Of a DNA stretch of 64,000 nucleotides, positions 7,428 through 15,828 are shown in pieces. The notes below the pieces were generated by a model. It saw only the letters and a program-made list of their open reading frames with translations. It had not been told where the DNA came from and did not search any database. Every line of letters begins with the position of its first letter. Position 1 is the stretch's first letter. Source of the DNA: Egicoccus halophilus. GTDB taxonomy: Bacteria > Actinomycetota > Nitriliruptoria > Nitriliruptorales > Nitriliruptoraceae. Where the stretch lies: assembly GCF_004300825.1 (NCBI RefSeq), contig NZ_CP036250.1, positions 868,001 through 932,000 of the forward strand, given 5' to 3'. The position numbers and the translations under genes are program-made.

Positions 7428-9140
7428 ATGCGAACGAGTTTCCTGGTGGGGGCGGCACTCGCCGCCGCGGTGAGCACGGCGAGCGCGGCGCTGGCCGCAC
7501 CGACCGCGCCCGGTCCGGTCGGCGCTCGACCGGTCGGGATCGAGTTGTCGGTCCTGGGCACCTACGAGACCGGTGTGTTCGACGCGTCGGCGGCCGAGAT
7601 CGTCGCCCACGACCCGGCCACACAGCGGCTGTTCGTCGTCAACGCCACGGCCGGGACGGTCGAGGTGCTCGATGTCGCCGAACCGTCGCGGCCCCGCAAG
7701 GTCGGCGACCTGGTGACCGCGGGCGTGCGCGCCGCCGACGGCTCACGGGTCGACGTCCGCGGCGTCGCGAACTCGGTCGCCGTGCGCAGCGGCACGATCG
7801 CCGTCGCCGTCGAGGCGGCGGACAAGACCGACGACGGCTGGGTGGTGTTCTTCGACCGGGCGCTGCAGGCGGTCAACGCGGTGCGGGTCGGTGCGCTGCC
7901 GGACATGCTGACCTTCACGCCCGACGGCCGGACGCTGCTCGTGGCCAACGAGGGGGAGCCGAACGACGCCTACACCGTCGACCCGGAGGGCAGCGTCAGC
8001 CTGGTCCCGGTCGGCAACCCACTGCGGGTCACCCAGGACGACGTGCGCACGGCGACGTTCCATGCCTGGGACGAGGACGGGGACCGCACGCTGCACCCCG
8101 AGGTCCGGGTCTTCGGTCCGGACGTGCACGGCGACCGCTACGTGTCGCGCAACCTCGAGCCCGAGTACGTCGTCGCCGACGCCCGCTCGCGGACGGCCTA
8201 CGTGATGCTGCAGGAGGCGAACGCCGTCGCGGTGCTCGACGTCCGTGCCGGCCGGTTCACCGACATCCGCCCGCTGGGGACCAAGGACCACCTGGCGGTC
8301 GGCAACGAACTCGACGTCTCGGACCGCGACGACGCCGTCAACGTCGCGAACTGGCCGGTGCGTGGGCTGTACCAGCCCGACGGGTTCGACAGCTACCTGT
8401 GGCGCGGGCAGACACTGTTGGTGACGGCGAACGAGGGCGACGCCCGCGAGTGGTCCGGCTACAGCGAGGTCAGCCGGTTCCGTGCCTGGACCGCCGACCT
8501 GCCGGCCGCGTGCCCGGGGTCACCCGTGGCGGCGTTCCTCGCCGCCGACAACGGCATCGACACCGTGGCACAGCTGCGCGACAACGCCGCCCTCGGGCGC
8601 CTGAACGTCACGACGACCCTGGGTCGCGGCGAGGACGGCTGCCTCGAGGCGGCCCACGCCTTCGGGGCCCGCTCGTTCTCGATCTGGACCGCCGACGGCG
8701 AGCAGCTGTACGACTCGGGGGCCGACTTCGAGCGGATCACCGCCGCGACCTTCCCGTCGTACTTCAACTCGAACCACCGCGAGCACTCGTTCGAGTCGCG
8801 CAGCGACGACAAGGGACCGGAACCCGAGGACGTGGTGGTCGGTCGCGTCGACGGCCGCGACTACGCGTTCGTCGGCCTCGAACGCATCGGCGGGGTGATG
8901 GTCTACGACGTCACCGACCCGCGTGCGCCGCAGTTCGTGCAGTACCTGGACAACCGCGACTTCTCGGCCGAGCCCGGCACCTCGGCGGCGGGGGACCTGG
9001 GCGCCGAGGGGTTGCTGTTCGTCGCGGGCAAGGACAGCCCGACGGGTCGGCCGATGCTGGTCGTCGCCAACGAGGTGTCGGGCACGACGACCCTGTTCTC
9101 GATCGAGCGGACGACGCCCGGCAAGGGGCCGACGCGCTGA
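7428..9140 (+). CDS. Secreted choice-of-anchor I-type beta-propeller protein
   Basis: 570 aa. A signal peptide is clear (MRTSFLVGAALAAAVSTASA, Ala-rich with cleavage near ALAAP). The mature part has propeller-like blades (PATQRLFVVNATAGTVEVLD, LTFTPDGRTLLVANEGEP) and the family blocks VTANEGDAREW and FPSYFNSNHREHSFESRSDD. Members are often annotated as alkaline-phosphatase-like, but no catalytic motif can be assigned. The ATG at 7428 has GACGAGGGG upstream. Divergent from the Ppx-like gene; followed by a strong terminator. Confidence 0.85.
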   Translation: MRTSFLVGAALAAAVSTASAALAAPTAPGPVGARPVGIELSVLGTYETGVFDASAAEIVAHDPATQRLFVVNATAGTVEVLDVAEPSRPRKVGDLVTAGVRAADGSRVDVRGVANSVAVRSGTIAVAVEAADKTDDGWVVFFDRALQAVNAVRVGALPDMLTFTPDGRTLLVANEGEPNDAYTVDPEGSVSLVPVGNPLRVTQDDVRTATFHAWDEDGDRTLHPEVRVFGPDVHGDRYVSRNLEPEYVVADARSRTAYVMLQEANAVAVLDVRAGRFTDIRPLGTKDHLAVGNELDVSDRDDAVNVANWPVRGLYQPDGFDSYLWRGQTLLVTANEGDAREWSGYSEVSRFRAWTADLPAACPGSPVAAFLAADNGIDTVAQLRDNAALGRLNVTTTLGRGEDGCLEAAHAFGARSFSIWTADGEQLYDSGADFERITAATFPSYFNSNHREHSFESRSDDKGPEPEDVVVGRVDGRDYAFVGLERIGGVMVYDVTDPRAPQFVQYLDNRDFSAEPGTSAAGDLGAEGLLFVAGKDSPTGRPMLVVANEVSGTTTLFSIERTTPGKGPTR

Positions 9141-9153
9141 CCGGTCGAGCCCC

Positions 9154-9190
9154 GACGGGGCGCCGGACCACAAGGGTCCGGCGCCCCGTC
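9154..9190 (+). terminator. 16-bp perfect hairpin terminator
   Basis: GACGGGGCGCCGGACC (9154-9169), a 5-base loop, then its exact reverse complement (9175-9190), 13 bp after the stop of the secreted protein. There is no T-run, which is common for high-GC actinobacterial terminators. Confidence 0.85.
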
Positions 9191-9283
9191 GCGTCGCGGG
9201 GTCGCGCCGCGGGCGCGGAAACTCCACAAGACGAGGGCACCGCTCCTGACGAGGGTTGCCGAACCGTTGGTGCCGACCTGGCG

Positions 9284-9289
9284 TAGGGT
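9284..9289 (+). promoter_or_regulatory. -10 hexamer TAGGGT upstream of NCS2 permease
   Basis: TAGGGT 41 bp before the ATG at 9331, downstream of the terminator, so the permease starts a new transcription unit. No purine riboswitch fold is evident in the leader. Confidence 0.5.
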
Positions 9290-9330
9290 CGGCCCCGCGG
9301 TTGGGAGGCCGCCATCTCGAAGGAGCGAAC

Positions 9331-10764
9331 ATGAGCACCGTGGATCGGTCCGACGTCGACGTCCTCTACGACGTCGAGGACATGCCGCCACTGCGTGAGG
9401 CGATCCCCCTGGGCCTGCAGCACGTGCTGGTCATGGTGGCGAGCAACGTCACCATCCCGATCATCCTCGCCGGAGTCGTGGGCGCGGCCACCGGCGAGAC
9501 GGCGTTCCTGGTGCAGGTCGCCCTGCTGGTGGCCGGCCTGACCACGCTGTTGCAGACCATCGGCATCGGGCCCGTGGGTGCCCGGCTGCCCGTCGTCCAG
9601 GGCACCAGCTTCGGGTTCCTGGTCATCTCCATCCCGCTGGCCTCGGAGTTCGGCCTCTCGGCGATCTTCGGCGGCGCCATCGTCGCGGGGGTCGTGCAGG
9701 TCGCGCTCGGGTTGAGCCTGCGCTGGCTGAAGTCGCTGTTCCCGCCGCTGGTGAGCGGCATCGTGGTGCTGGTCATCGGCATCGGGCTGTTGCCGACCGG
9801 CGTCAACCTCGCCGGCGGCGGTGCGGGCGCGGAGGACTTCGGCTCGCCGAGCAACCTGCTGTTGGCCGGCCTCGTGCTGCTGACCATCCTCGTGACCTAC
9901 GCCATGGGCCGTGGCGTCCTGAGCGCCGCGGCGGTGCTGGTCGGTCTCGTCGTCGGCTACCTCGCCGCGATCCCGTTCGGCAAGGTCGACGGGTCCCAGA
10001 TCGCCGAGGCGGCCTGGTTCTCGTTCCCGATGCCGCTCGAGTTCGGTCTGAGCTTCCCGGCCGCCGCGGTGATCGGCATGTCGGTCATGGCCATCGCCAC
10101 GTCGGTCGAGACGATCGGTGACCTCGCCGCAGTGACCAAGGGAGGGGCCGGGCGTGACGTGACCGACCGGGAGCTGTCGGGCGGCGTGATGGCGGACGGC
10201 GTCGGCACGGCCTTCGCCTCGCTGTTCAGCGCGCTGCCCAACACCTCGTTCAGCCAGAACGTCGGCCTGGTCGCGTTCACCGGCGTGATGAGCCGCCACG
10301 TGGTCTCGATCGGTGCCGTCTTCCTCGTCCTGGCCGGGCTGTTCCCGAAGATCGCGGCGGTCATCGCCGTGATGCCGCCCGCCGTGCTGGGGGGCGCGGC
10401 GATCGTCATGTTCGCGATGGTGGGGGCGGCCGGGGTGCGCCTGCTGGCCGAGTCCCGGCTCGACCGCCGCGACCTGCTGATCATCGCCGTCGCGGTCGGC
10501 GTCGGGCAGGGGATGGCCGCGGTGCCCGACCTCGTGGCGCTGGCGCCGGAGCAGCTGCGCGTGCTGCTCGTGACCGGGATCGTGCCGGCCGGCTTCCTGG
10601 CCGTGCTGCTCAACGTCGTCCTCCCGGGGCGGCCGGACACGGAGGACACCACCCTCGGAGTGGCGGCCGCGCCGGACGCGTCCCTGGGAGACACGGAGGC
10701 GACGGCGGGCGAGCGGGACCGCAACGGCACACGGACGGGTCGAGACGCTCCGCCCGTGCCGTGA
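9331..10764 (+). CDS. NCS2-family purine (xanthine/uracil/urate-type) permease
   Basis: 477-aa membrane transporter with about 12-14 hydrophobic segments. Diagnostic NCS2 blocks are PVVQGTSFGFL (about 87-97), ATSVETIGDLAA with the substrate-binding Glu (about 259-270), and the Gln-containing LPNTSFSQNVG (about 302-312). The NTSFSQN form resembles xanthine/urate rather than uracil carriers. The ATG at 9331 is preceded by AAGGAGCGAAC. The C-terminal 40 residues are polar and variable. It is coupled to the MFS gene by a 4-bp overlap. Confidence 0.93.
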   Translation: MSTVDRSDVDVLYDVEDMPPLREAIPLGLQHVLVMVASNVTIPIILAGVVGAATGETAFLVQVALLVAGLTTLLQTIGIGPVGARLPVVQGTSFGFLVISIPLASEFGLSAIFGGAIVAGVVQVALGLSLRWLKSLFPPLVSGIVVLVIGIGLLPTGVNLAGGGAGAEDFGSPSNLLLAGLVLLTILVTYAMGRGVLSAAAVLVGLVVGYLAAIPFGKVDGSQIAEAAWFSFPMPLEFGLSFPAAAVIGMSVMAIATSVETIGDLAAVTKGGAGRDVTDRELSGGVMADGVGTAFASLFSALPNTSFSQNVGLVAFTGVMSRHVVSIGAVFLVLAGLFPKIAAVIAVMPPAVLGGAAIVMFAMVGAAGVRLLAESRLDRRDLLIIAVAVGVGQGMAAVPDLVALAPEQLRVLLVTGIVPAGFLAVLLNVVLPGRPDTEDTTLGVAAAPDASLGDTEATAGERDRNGTRTGRDAPPVP

Positions 10765-11948
10765 CCGGGCGCGTCTCGTGGGCGGGTGCGCTGGCACTGA
10801 GCCTGCTGATCGGCACCTTCCCGCCGTTCGCGCTCGGGGCGTTCGGGCCACAGCTGCGCGACGACCTCGGCCTGGCCACCGCCGACGTCGGGTTGCTGTT
10901 CGCCGGGCTCTACACCGTCGCGGTGTTCGGCTCGCCCCTCGCCGGTCCGCTCGTGGACCGGCTGGGCGGCCGGCGATCCTGCCTGCTGCTGCTCCTGCTC
11001 TCCGTACCGGCACTGACCGCGGCGTCGCTGGCGGGGTCCCGCGGCGCGCTCCTGCTGGCGTTGGTGCCGTGTGGCGCCGCGATGGCCTTCGCCAACCCGG
11101 GCACCATCCGGTGGGCGACGGCGGCACCGACCGAGGACCTGCGCAACACCCTCGTCGGGGTGGCGCAGGCGGGCGTGCAGGCCGGGGCGCTCGCGGCCGG
11201 CGGCCTCGCCGCGGCGCACGTGGTCGGGCTCGGCTGGCGTGACGCGCTGCGGGTCACCGCCGTGGTCGCGGCGGCAGGTCTGGTGGTCGCCTGGCGGGCC
11301 CCCGACGACCGTCGTCTGGTGTCGACCGGGACCGCGAGGTCGGCTGGTGTCGCCGAGGCGGCGCTCGACGTCCCGACCCGCCGCGCGCGTTCGGTCCAGC
11401 GGGCACTGGCCGGGTATGCCGCCTGCATGGGTGCCGGGACCTCGGTGGTGATCGCCTACCTCCCGTCCTTCGGGGTCGATGCCGTGGGCCTGTCCATCGG
11501 GGTCGCCGGCGCGACCGCCGCGCTGTACGGCGCCGTGGCGCTGGTGTGCCGTTCGGTGTTGGGACCGGTGCTGCGTCGCACCGGCGGGGCCGATCACCGC
11601 GCCTTGCTGGTGATGTCGGGTGGTGCGATCGCCGCGGTTCTCGTGGTGGCCGCCGGTGCCTGGAGCCCTCCAGCCGTGTGGATCGGCACGGTGCTCTTCG
11701 GTGCCACCGGCACCACCTGGCCGGCGGTCGCCTTCCTCCTGGTCGCCATCCACAGCCCGGTGGCGGATGCAGGGCGCACGGCGGCGTGGGTCACCGCGGC
11801 CTTCTACACCGGCATGTGGCTGGCCCCACCGTTGGCGGGACGGCTCGTCGCCACCGGCGGGTACCCGCGTGCCTGGGGGCTGGTCGGGCTCGCCTACCTC
11901 GCCGCGGTGGTGCCGGCGCTGCGGGTCCGTCGGCAGGTCCGCGCATGA
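10761..11948 (+). CDS. MFS transporter (CynX/NimT-like)
   Basis: 395 aa with about 12 hydrophobic segments. The loop between segments 2 and 3 carries GPLVDRLGGRRS, the MFS motif A. The GTG start lies inside the stop of the NCS2 permease (GTGA), so translation is coupled. Cyanate/nitroimidazole-type MFS carriers have this size and layout, but the substrate is not deducible. It is convergent with the arsC gene, and no terminator is obvious in the 91-bp gap. Confidence 0.88.
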   Translation: MTGRVSWAGALALSLLIGTFPPFALGAFGPQLRDDLGLATADVGLLFAGLYTVAVFGSPLAGPLVDRLGGRRSCLLLLLLSVPALTAASLAGSRGALLLALVPCGAAMAFANPGTIRWATAAPTEDLRNTLVGVAQAGVQAGALAAGGLAAAHVVGLGWRDALRVTAVVAAAGLVVAWRAPDDRRLVSTGTARSAGVAEAALDVPTRRARSVQRALAGYAACMGAGTSVVIAYLPSFGVDAVGLSIGVAGATAALYGAVALVCRSVLGPVLRRTGGADHRALLVMSGGAIAAVLVVAAGAWSPPAVWIGTVLFGATGTTWPAVAFLLVAIHSPVADAGRTAAWVTAAFYTGMWLAPPLAGRLVATGGYPRAWGLVGLAYLAAVVPALRVRRQVRA

Positions 11949-12039
11949 CCCTGGCCGACGTCGGCCCGGGTCCCGGGCTGGCAGGGGACGTCGCCCGACG
12001 CGCTCGGGACCGGCGTGGGCGGACGCCGCCGGATCTCGA

Positions 12040-12684
12040 TCAGGCCGGGGTGCGTGGACCGACGAGCTCCTCGAGCAGGGTGTGCACCCGCTGCTGGATC
12101 GCGTCGCGGATCGGACGGACCTCCTCGAGCGCACGGCCCGCGGGGTCGTCGAGCTCCCAGTCCAGGTAGCGCGTGCCCGGCAGGACGGGGCAGGCGTCGC
12201 CGCAACCCATGGTGACCACGACGTCGGCCGCTGCCAGGGTCTCCTCGGTCCACGGCTTGGGGTAGCTCGCGGTGATGTCGATGCCGACCTCCGCCATCGC
12301 CTCGACGACGGCGGGGTTGATCCGCTCCGAGGGCGCCGACCCACCCGAGAGCACGTGGACGCGCCCGGCGGCGAGGTGTTCGAGGAACCCGGCGGCCATC
12401 TGCGAGCGGCCGGCGTTGTGGACGCACAGGAACAACACGGTCGGGGTGCGGTCCGCGGCCCCGTCCCGCGTGCGGGCCACGGCGAGCAGCCGCTCGACGG
12501 CGAACCGCTCCGCGAGCAGTGGCAGGAACGCGTCGTAGTGCGCCGAGGCCCGCAACCGGTCGAACGAGTCGGCGAGGAGTCGCTCGATCGTCTGCTCGTT
12601 GAAGGTGCCGGCGAACTGGCGGTGGAGGCGTTCGGTCATCGGGCCCAGCGCCTGTCGGCGCCCGAGGTCGTGGTCGTGATCCAT
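12040..12684 (-). CDS. arsC: Arsenate reductase, low-Mr phosphatase type, with N-terminal helical domain
   Basis: 214 aa. Residues 1-75 form a helical domain like the three-helix dimerisation domain seen fused to such reductases. The reductase part begins VLFLCVHNAGRSQMAAGFLE, with the CX5R loop CVHNAGR, and ends with the second Cys region VVTMGCGDACPVLPG. The DWELDDPAG block supplies the general-acid Asp. It reduces arsenate to arsenite for efflux. The ATG at 12684 lies 31 bp after the ArsR-ArsC fusion gene, so they form one operon. Confidence 0.9.
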   Translation of the reverse strand: MDHDHDLGRRQALGPMTERLHRQFAGTFNEQTIERLLADSFDRLRASAHYDAFLPLLAERFAVERLLAVARTRDGAADRTPTVLFLCVHNAGRSQMAAGFLEHLAAGRVHVLSGGSAPSERINPAVVEAMAEVGIDITASYPKPWTEETLAAADVVVTMGCGDACPVLPGTRYLDWELDDPAGRALEEVRPIRDAIQQRVHTLLEELVGPRTPA

Positions 12685-12715
12685 GCTTCGCTGCTCCCGG
12701 ACGGGCCGACCTACC

Positions 12716-13399
12716 TCAGGCCGGCGCCAACGCACGGGCGAGTCGGTCGACCCGCCCGTCGATGTCCTCCAGGGTCTGGAGGAAGTCGTCGTGACCGCCG
12801 GCGGCCGGGTCGGGGACCGACCAGTGCAACGACGGGACCTCGAAGGGCAGCGCGGACTCGTGCGCCCGGTCGCACACCGACACCACGAGGTCGGGCGACT
12901 CGATCAGCGTGTCGAACCCGCGCGGGACGGCGTCCTCGAGGTCGACGCCGCAGCTACGGGCGACCTCGACGGCCAGGGGATGGACCCGTGGCGCCGGCCG
13001 GGTCCCGGCGGAGAGCGCCGGTCGACCCGTGCGGGCGTGCCAGAGCGCGGCGGCGAGCTGCGAGCGGGCCGAGTTGCCGGTGCAGACGAACAGCACGCCG
13101 TCTCCCGGGTGGTCGAGCGGCGGCGGAGCGAGCGTCCCGGCGAGCCGGTCGGCGCGCAGCATCACGTAGCGGCGACGTTGGTCGCCCTGGGACGGCGAAC
13201 GCGTGACCAGGCCGATGTCCTCGAGCACGTTGAGGTGGAACGCCAACAGGTTGGTCGACACCCCGACCAGATCGGCGAGGTCCTTCGGCGAGCGGTCGGA
13301 CACGTGCAGGGCGTCGACGATCCGCAGGCGCGTCGGCTCGCCGAGCGCGCGGTGGACGGCGGCGCGCCGCTCGATCCCAGATTTCGACTCAGTGATCAT
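12716..13399 (-). CDS. ArsR-type regulator fused to low-Mr phosphatase (ArsC-like) domain
   Basis: 227 aa. Residues 1-85 are a winged-helix ArsR domain (LGEPTRLRIVDALHVSD, then VSTNLLAFHLNVLEDIGLV). Residues 98-227 are a low-Mr phosphatase/arsenate reductase domain with CX5R (FVCTGNSARSQLAAALW) and the VVSVCDRAHES segment that carries a Cys. One chain thus holds both a DNA-binding and a putative reductase domain. The ATG at 13399 follows a -10-like TATTGT by 7 bases, suggesting a leaderless mRNA. First gene of the operon that continues with arsC. Confidence 0.9.
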   Translation of the reverse strand: MITESKSGIERRAAVHRALGEPTRLRIVDALHVSDRSPKDLADLVGVSTNLLAFHLNVLEDIGLVTRSPSQGDQRRRYVMLRADRLAGTLAPPPLDHPGDGVLFVCTGNSARSQLAAALWHARTGRPALSAGTRPAPRVHPLAVEVARSCGVDLEDAVPRGFDTLIESPDLVVSVCDRAHESALPFEVPSLHWSVPDPAAGGHDDFLQTLEDIDGRVDRLARALAPA

Positions 13400-13401
13400 T
13401 G

Positions 13402-13419
13402 ACTCAACAATAGCTGAGT
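13402..13419 (-). promoter_or_regulatory. Putative operator/promoter of the ArsR-ArsC fusion
   Basis: Inverted repeat ACTCA...TGAGT (13402-13406 and 13415-13419) spans a TATTGT -10-like hexamer on the minus strand, directly against the ATG at 13399. A repressor bound here would block its own leaderless promoter. Confidence 0.5.
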
Positions 13420-13516
13420 GGACCGCCGGCGTCGAGGTTTCCGAATGGAAGGAGCGCCGGCGGGGCGCCGGTTCGACGGACCCGTGATCGTCGCGAGCGC
13501 GGGGGCCGTTCGTGGA

Positions 13517-13852
13517 TCAGGATGGCAGGTCGAGTGCTCGCCGCAGCACGGCCACTCGCTCGCGGTCCACCCGGAAGTAGGCCCAGCGTCCGCGCTGCTC
13601 GCGTTCGACCAGCCCCGCGGCGGCCAGCGCCGACAGGTGATGGGAGATCGTGGGCTGCGACCGCTCGAGGGGTGCGGTGAGATCGCAGACGCATGCCTCG
13701 CCGTCGGGTGCGTTGGCGATCAGCGACAGCAGTCGGAGGCGGACGGGGTCGGCGAGCAGCTTGAACGCCGCCGCGAGCTGCTCGGCCTGGTTGTCGTCGA
13801 TCGGGGACTGCAGCACCGGCGCGCAGCACGGCTCGATGGTCTGGACGTCCAC
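13517..13852 (-). CDS. arsR: ArsR-family arsenite-responsive repressor
   Basis: 111 aa from the GTG at 13852, chosen because AAGGGAATCGCC sits just before it; a longer start at 13891 would run into operator sequence. The N-terminal PCCAPVL is the vicinal-Cys pair used by several actinobacterial ArsR proteins. The core has LLADPVRLRLLSLI, a GEACVCDLT segment (CxC arsenite site) and the helix SQPTISHHLSALAAAGLV. It probably represses itself and the divergent arsI through the three palindromes in between. Confidence 0.92.
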   Translation of the reverse strand: MDVQTIEPCCAPVLQSPIDDNQAEQLAAAFKLLADPVRLRLLSLIANAPDGEACVCDLTAPLERSQPTISHHLSALAAAGLVEREQRGRWAYFRVDRERVAVLRRALDLPS

Positions 13853-13888
13853 GGCGATTCCCTTCGTCTGCTGGCAGGGTGACCAGCG

Positions 13889-13984
13889 CATCGATGTTCG
13901 TCAATGCGTTGTGCGCACGGACGGGAGAAACCCATCGACGACCATCGATGGAAAGGCCTACAGTTCCATCGATGCTCATCGATG
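13889..13984. promoter_or_regulatory. Three palindromic ArsR-like operators and arsI promoter
   Basis: Three 18-bp sites built on CATCGATG: 13889-13906 (imperfect), 13933-13950 (CATCGACGACCATCGATG) and 13967-13984 (CATCGATGCTCATCGATG). A -10 hexamer TACAGT (13959-13964) lies between sites 2 and 3, so site 2 covers the -35 region and site 3 the start point of the arsI promoter. Site 1 is placed to block arsR. Confidence 0.75.
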
Positions 13985-14026
13985 GATGGCGCACGACGGA
14001 AGCACGACGAAAGAAGGGAAACGACC

Positions 14027-14431
14027 ATGTCCCGGGTACAACTCGCGCTCGATGTGCAGGACCTCGACGCTGCCGTGGCCTTCTACACCACGCTCTTCGG
14101 CGTCGAGCCGGCCAAGCGGCGTCCCGGTTACGCCAACTTCGCCGTCGAGGAACCGCCGTTGAAGCTCGTGCTGCTCGAGGGGCCGTCGGGCGGGACGCTC
14201 AACCACCTCGGTGTCGAAGCGGACGGGCCCGCCGAGGTCGAGCAGGCGGCCACCCGGCTCTCGGCGGCCGGGCTGGCGACCGACGAGCGGCGCGGCGAGA
14301 CCTGTTGCTACGCGACGCAGGACAAGGTCTGGGTCACCGACCCCGACGGTGCCCCCTGGGAGATCTACACCGTCCTCGCCGACAGCGCGACGTTCGCTGC
14401 CGGGCCCTCCGCGGCGTCGTCCTGCTGCTGA
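14027..14431 (+). CDS. arsI: ArsI/CadI-type glyoxalase-fold protein (organoarsenical lyase family)
   Basis: 134 aa, one vicinal-oxygen-chelate unit. It opens MSRVQLALDVQDLDAAVAFY and contains the signature ETCCYATQDKVWVTDPDG with the adjacent Cys pair that binds trivalent organoarsenicals in ArsI; H of LNHLGVE and E of PWEIY would be Fe(II) ligands. Characterised ArsI enzymes break C-As bonds of methylarsenite; CadI homologues are metal-induced. The C-terminal tail ends SSCC. The ATG at 14027 follows AGAAGGGAAACGACC. Divergent from arsR, with operators between them. Confidence 0.88.
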   Translation: MSRVQLALDVQDLDAAVAFYTTLFGVEPAKRRPGYANFAVEEPPLKLVLLEGPSGGTLNHLGVEADGPAEVEQAATRLSAAGLATDERRGETCCYATQDKVWVTDPDGAPWEIYTVLADSATFAAGPSAASSCC

Positions 14432-14472
14432 GCCCCTTCCAACCGAGTACGACGTTCGAGAGGAGACGACCG

Positions 14473-14658
14473 ATGGAACCGACGAGCTTGTTGTACGTGA
14501 TGACGATGGAACGGCGGATCGCCTACGAGGCGGCCGCGCGCCACAACACCCGGGTCCGCGAACGACGCGCCGCCCGTTCGCGTGTCGCGGGTCGGCGCCT
14601 GACGTCGGGGCGGCTCTGGCGGCGGGCGTCGGCGGCCCCGGCCTGCGCCACCTGCTGA
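14473..14658 (+). CDS. Small basic protein with Cys-containing tail, downstream of arsI
   Basis: 61 aa, starting MEPTSLLYVMTMERRIAYEA and ending PACATC. No family is recognised. Support comes from a strong Shine-Dalgarno (GAGAGGAGACGACC before the ATG at 14473), its position 41 bp after arsI on the same strand, and a Cys-rich end that echoes the SSCC end of ArsI. The body is Arg-rich and probably helical. It could bind metalloid or be a regulator partner; that is inference. Confidence 0.5.
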   Translation: MEPTSLLYVMTMERRIAYEAAARHNTRVRERRAARSRVAGRRLTSGRLWRRASAAPACATC

Positions 14659-14670
14659 GACGCCGCCGGG

Positions 14671-15672
14671 TCAGTCGGGGAGCGGGGTCGCCGGCACGAT
14701 CCGCCCCGGGGCGCCGCGCCGCGGCCGTGACGGGGCGCCCAGACGCCGGTGCAGGAAGTCCGCCACCGTGTCGGCGATCTCGTCCGGGAACTCGATCAGC
14801 GCCCCGTGGGTGCCGTCCTCGACGATGGCGAGCTCCGCGTCCGGCATCGTGGACGCCATTCCCTCGCCGACCTCCGGAGGCGTCCACGGGTCGGCGCCGC
14901 CGGTGAGGATCAACGTGGGGACGTCCACCTCGGACAGCCAGGGGCCGGCGTCGAACTCGTGCATGCCCCGGGCGACCTGCAGCATCGCCTCCGGGTCGAG
15001 CTCGCCGAGGTGACGGAAGTAGCCGACCATCGCCTCGTCGGGCGTGTAGGGGCCGAGCGCACGCAGGGCGCGTGCGACCGGCATCGCCACCGGTAGGCGG
15101 GGTGTCTGCATGGCGAGTCGTCGTACCACGGTCGGGATCAGCGGCGCGGCCGCGTAGGCGAGGGGGAACAGCCGGGCGCCGAGGTCGCGGCCGTAGAAGG
15201 TGCGCAGCGGTGACGCGTAGGGGCCGGTGACCAGGACCAGCCCGGCGACGAGGTCCGGACGGGCCCGCCAGAGCGCGAAGGCGACCTGACATCCCATCGA
15301 GTGCCCGATCACGACCGCGGCAGTGACCGCTTCCGCGTCGCAGACGGCGGCGACGTCCTCGGCGAGGCGCTCGATGCGGAAGTCCTCGGCGCGGTCCCGT
15401 CGGCGACGCCCGGACCGGTCCGGCGAGGTCGAGGCGCCGATGCCACGATAGTTGAGGACCACGACGCGATGCCGGTCGGCGAGGTCCTCGGCCAGCGAGC
15501 GCCAGTACGTGTCCGGGCACACGTAGCCGGCGCAGAGCACGATCGGTGGTGTGGCGCGGTGCTCCCGTCCGAGGACGGTGTAGCGGACGCGGACGCCGTC
15601 GGACGCGACCGCTTCGTGGTCCTTGGGCCACAGGTGTCCACCGCGGTCGTTCTCCCAGGTGTGCTCGTCCAT
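14671..15672 (-). CDS. Alpha/beta hydrolase
   Basis: 333 aa. Alpha/beta fold with nucleophile elbow VVIGHSMGCQVAF (GHSMG, Ser about 123), oxyanion region IVLCAGYVCPDTYW, acid in LILTGGADPWTPP and His in VEDGTHGALIEFP. The substrate is unknown. The N-terminal 20 residues are polar with no signal peptide. It is convergent with the small ars-locus gene (12-bp gap) and divergent from pstS, sharing the intergenic region that holds the PHO box. Confidence 0.88.
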   Translation of the reverse strand: MDEHTWENDRGGHLWPKDHEAVASDGVRVRYTVLGREHRATPPIVLCAGYVCPDTYWRSLAEDLADRHRVVVLNYRGIGASTSPDRSGRRRRDRAEDFRIERLAEDVAAVCDAEAVTAAVVIGHSMGCQVAFALWRARPDLVAGLVLVTGPYASPLRTFYGRDLGARLFPLAYAAAPLIPTVVRRLAMQTPRLPVAMPVARALRALGPYTPDEAMVGYFRHLGELDPEAMLQVARGMHEFDAGPWLSEVDVPTLILTGGADPWTPPEVGEGMASTMPDAELAIVEDGTHGALIEFPDEIADTVADFLHRRLGAPSRPRRGAPGRIVPATPLPD

Positions 15673-15708
15673 GCGCCTCGCTCGTGGTCGTCGCGGCTGG
15701 CGTTCGGC

Positions 15709-15753
15709 GTTCTCCCAACGTTCACGTTCGCGTTCAGCGGCCGTTCACCTCGG
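15709..15753 (+). promoter_or_regulatory. PHO box (four GTTC direct repeats) upstream of pstS
   Basis: Units begin at 15709 (GTTCTCCCAAC), 15720 (GTTCACGTTCGC), 15732 (GTTCAGCGGCC) and 15743 (GTTCACCTCGG), spaced 11-12 bp. This is the actinobacterial PhoP/RegX3-type direct-repeat operator. It should activate pstS at low phosphate. Confidence 0.8.
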
Positions 15754-15780
15754 CGCAGGTTGGCGGCCAGAAAGCGACCG

Positions 15781-15786
15781 TAGCTT
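15781..15786 (+). promoter_or_regulatory. -10 hexamer TAGCTT of pstS
   Basis: TAGCTT lies 27 bp after the last PHO-box unit and 42 bp before the pstS ATG at 15829. AGGAG follows as ribosome-binding site (GTAGGAGAACCCATCC). Confidence 0.5.
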
Positions 15787-15828
15787 CCTTCTCATCCGCT
15801 CCAACTACTTGCGTAGGAGAACCCATCC

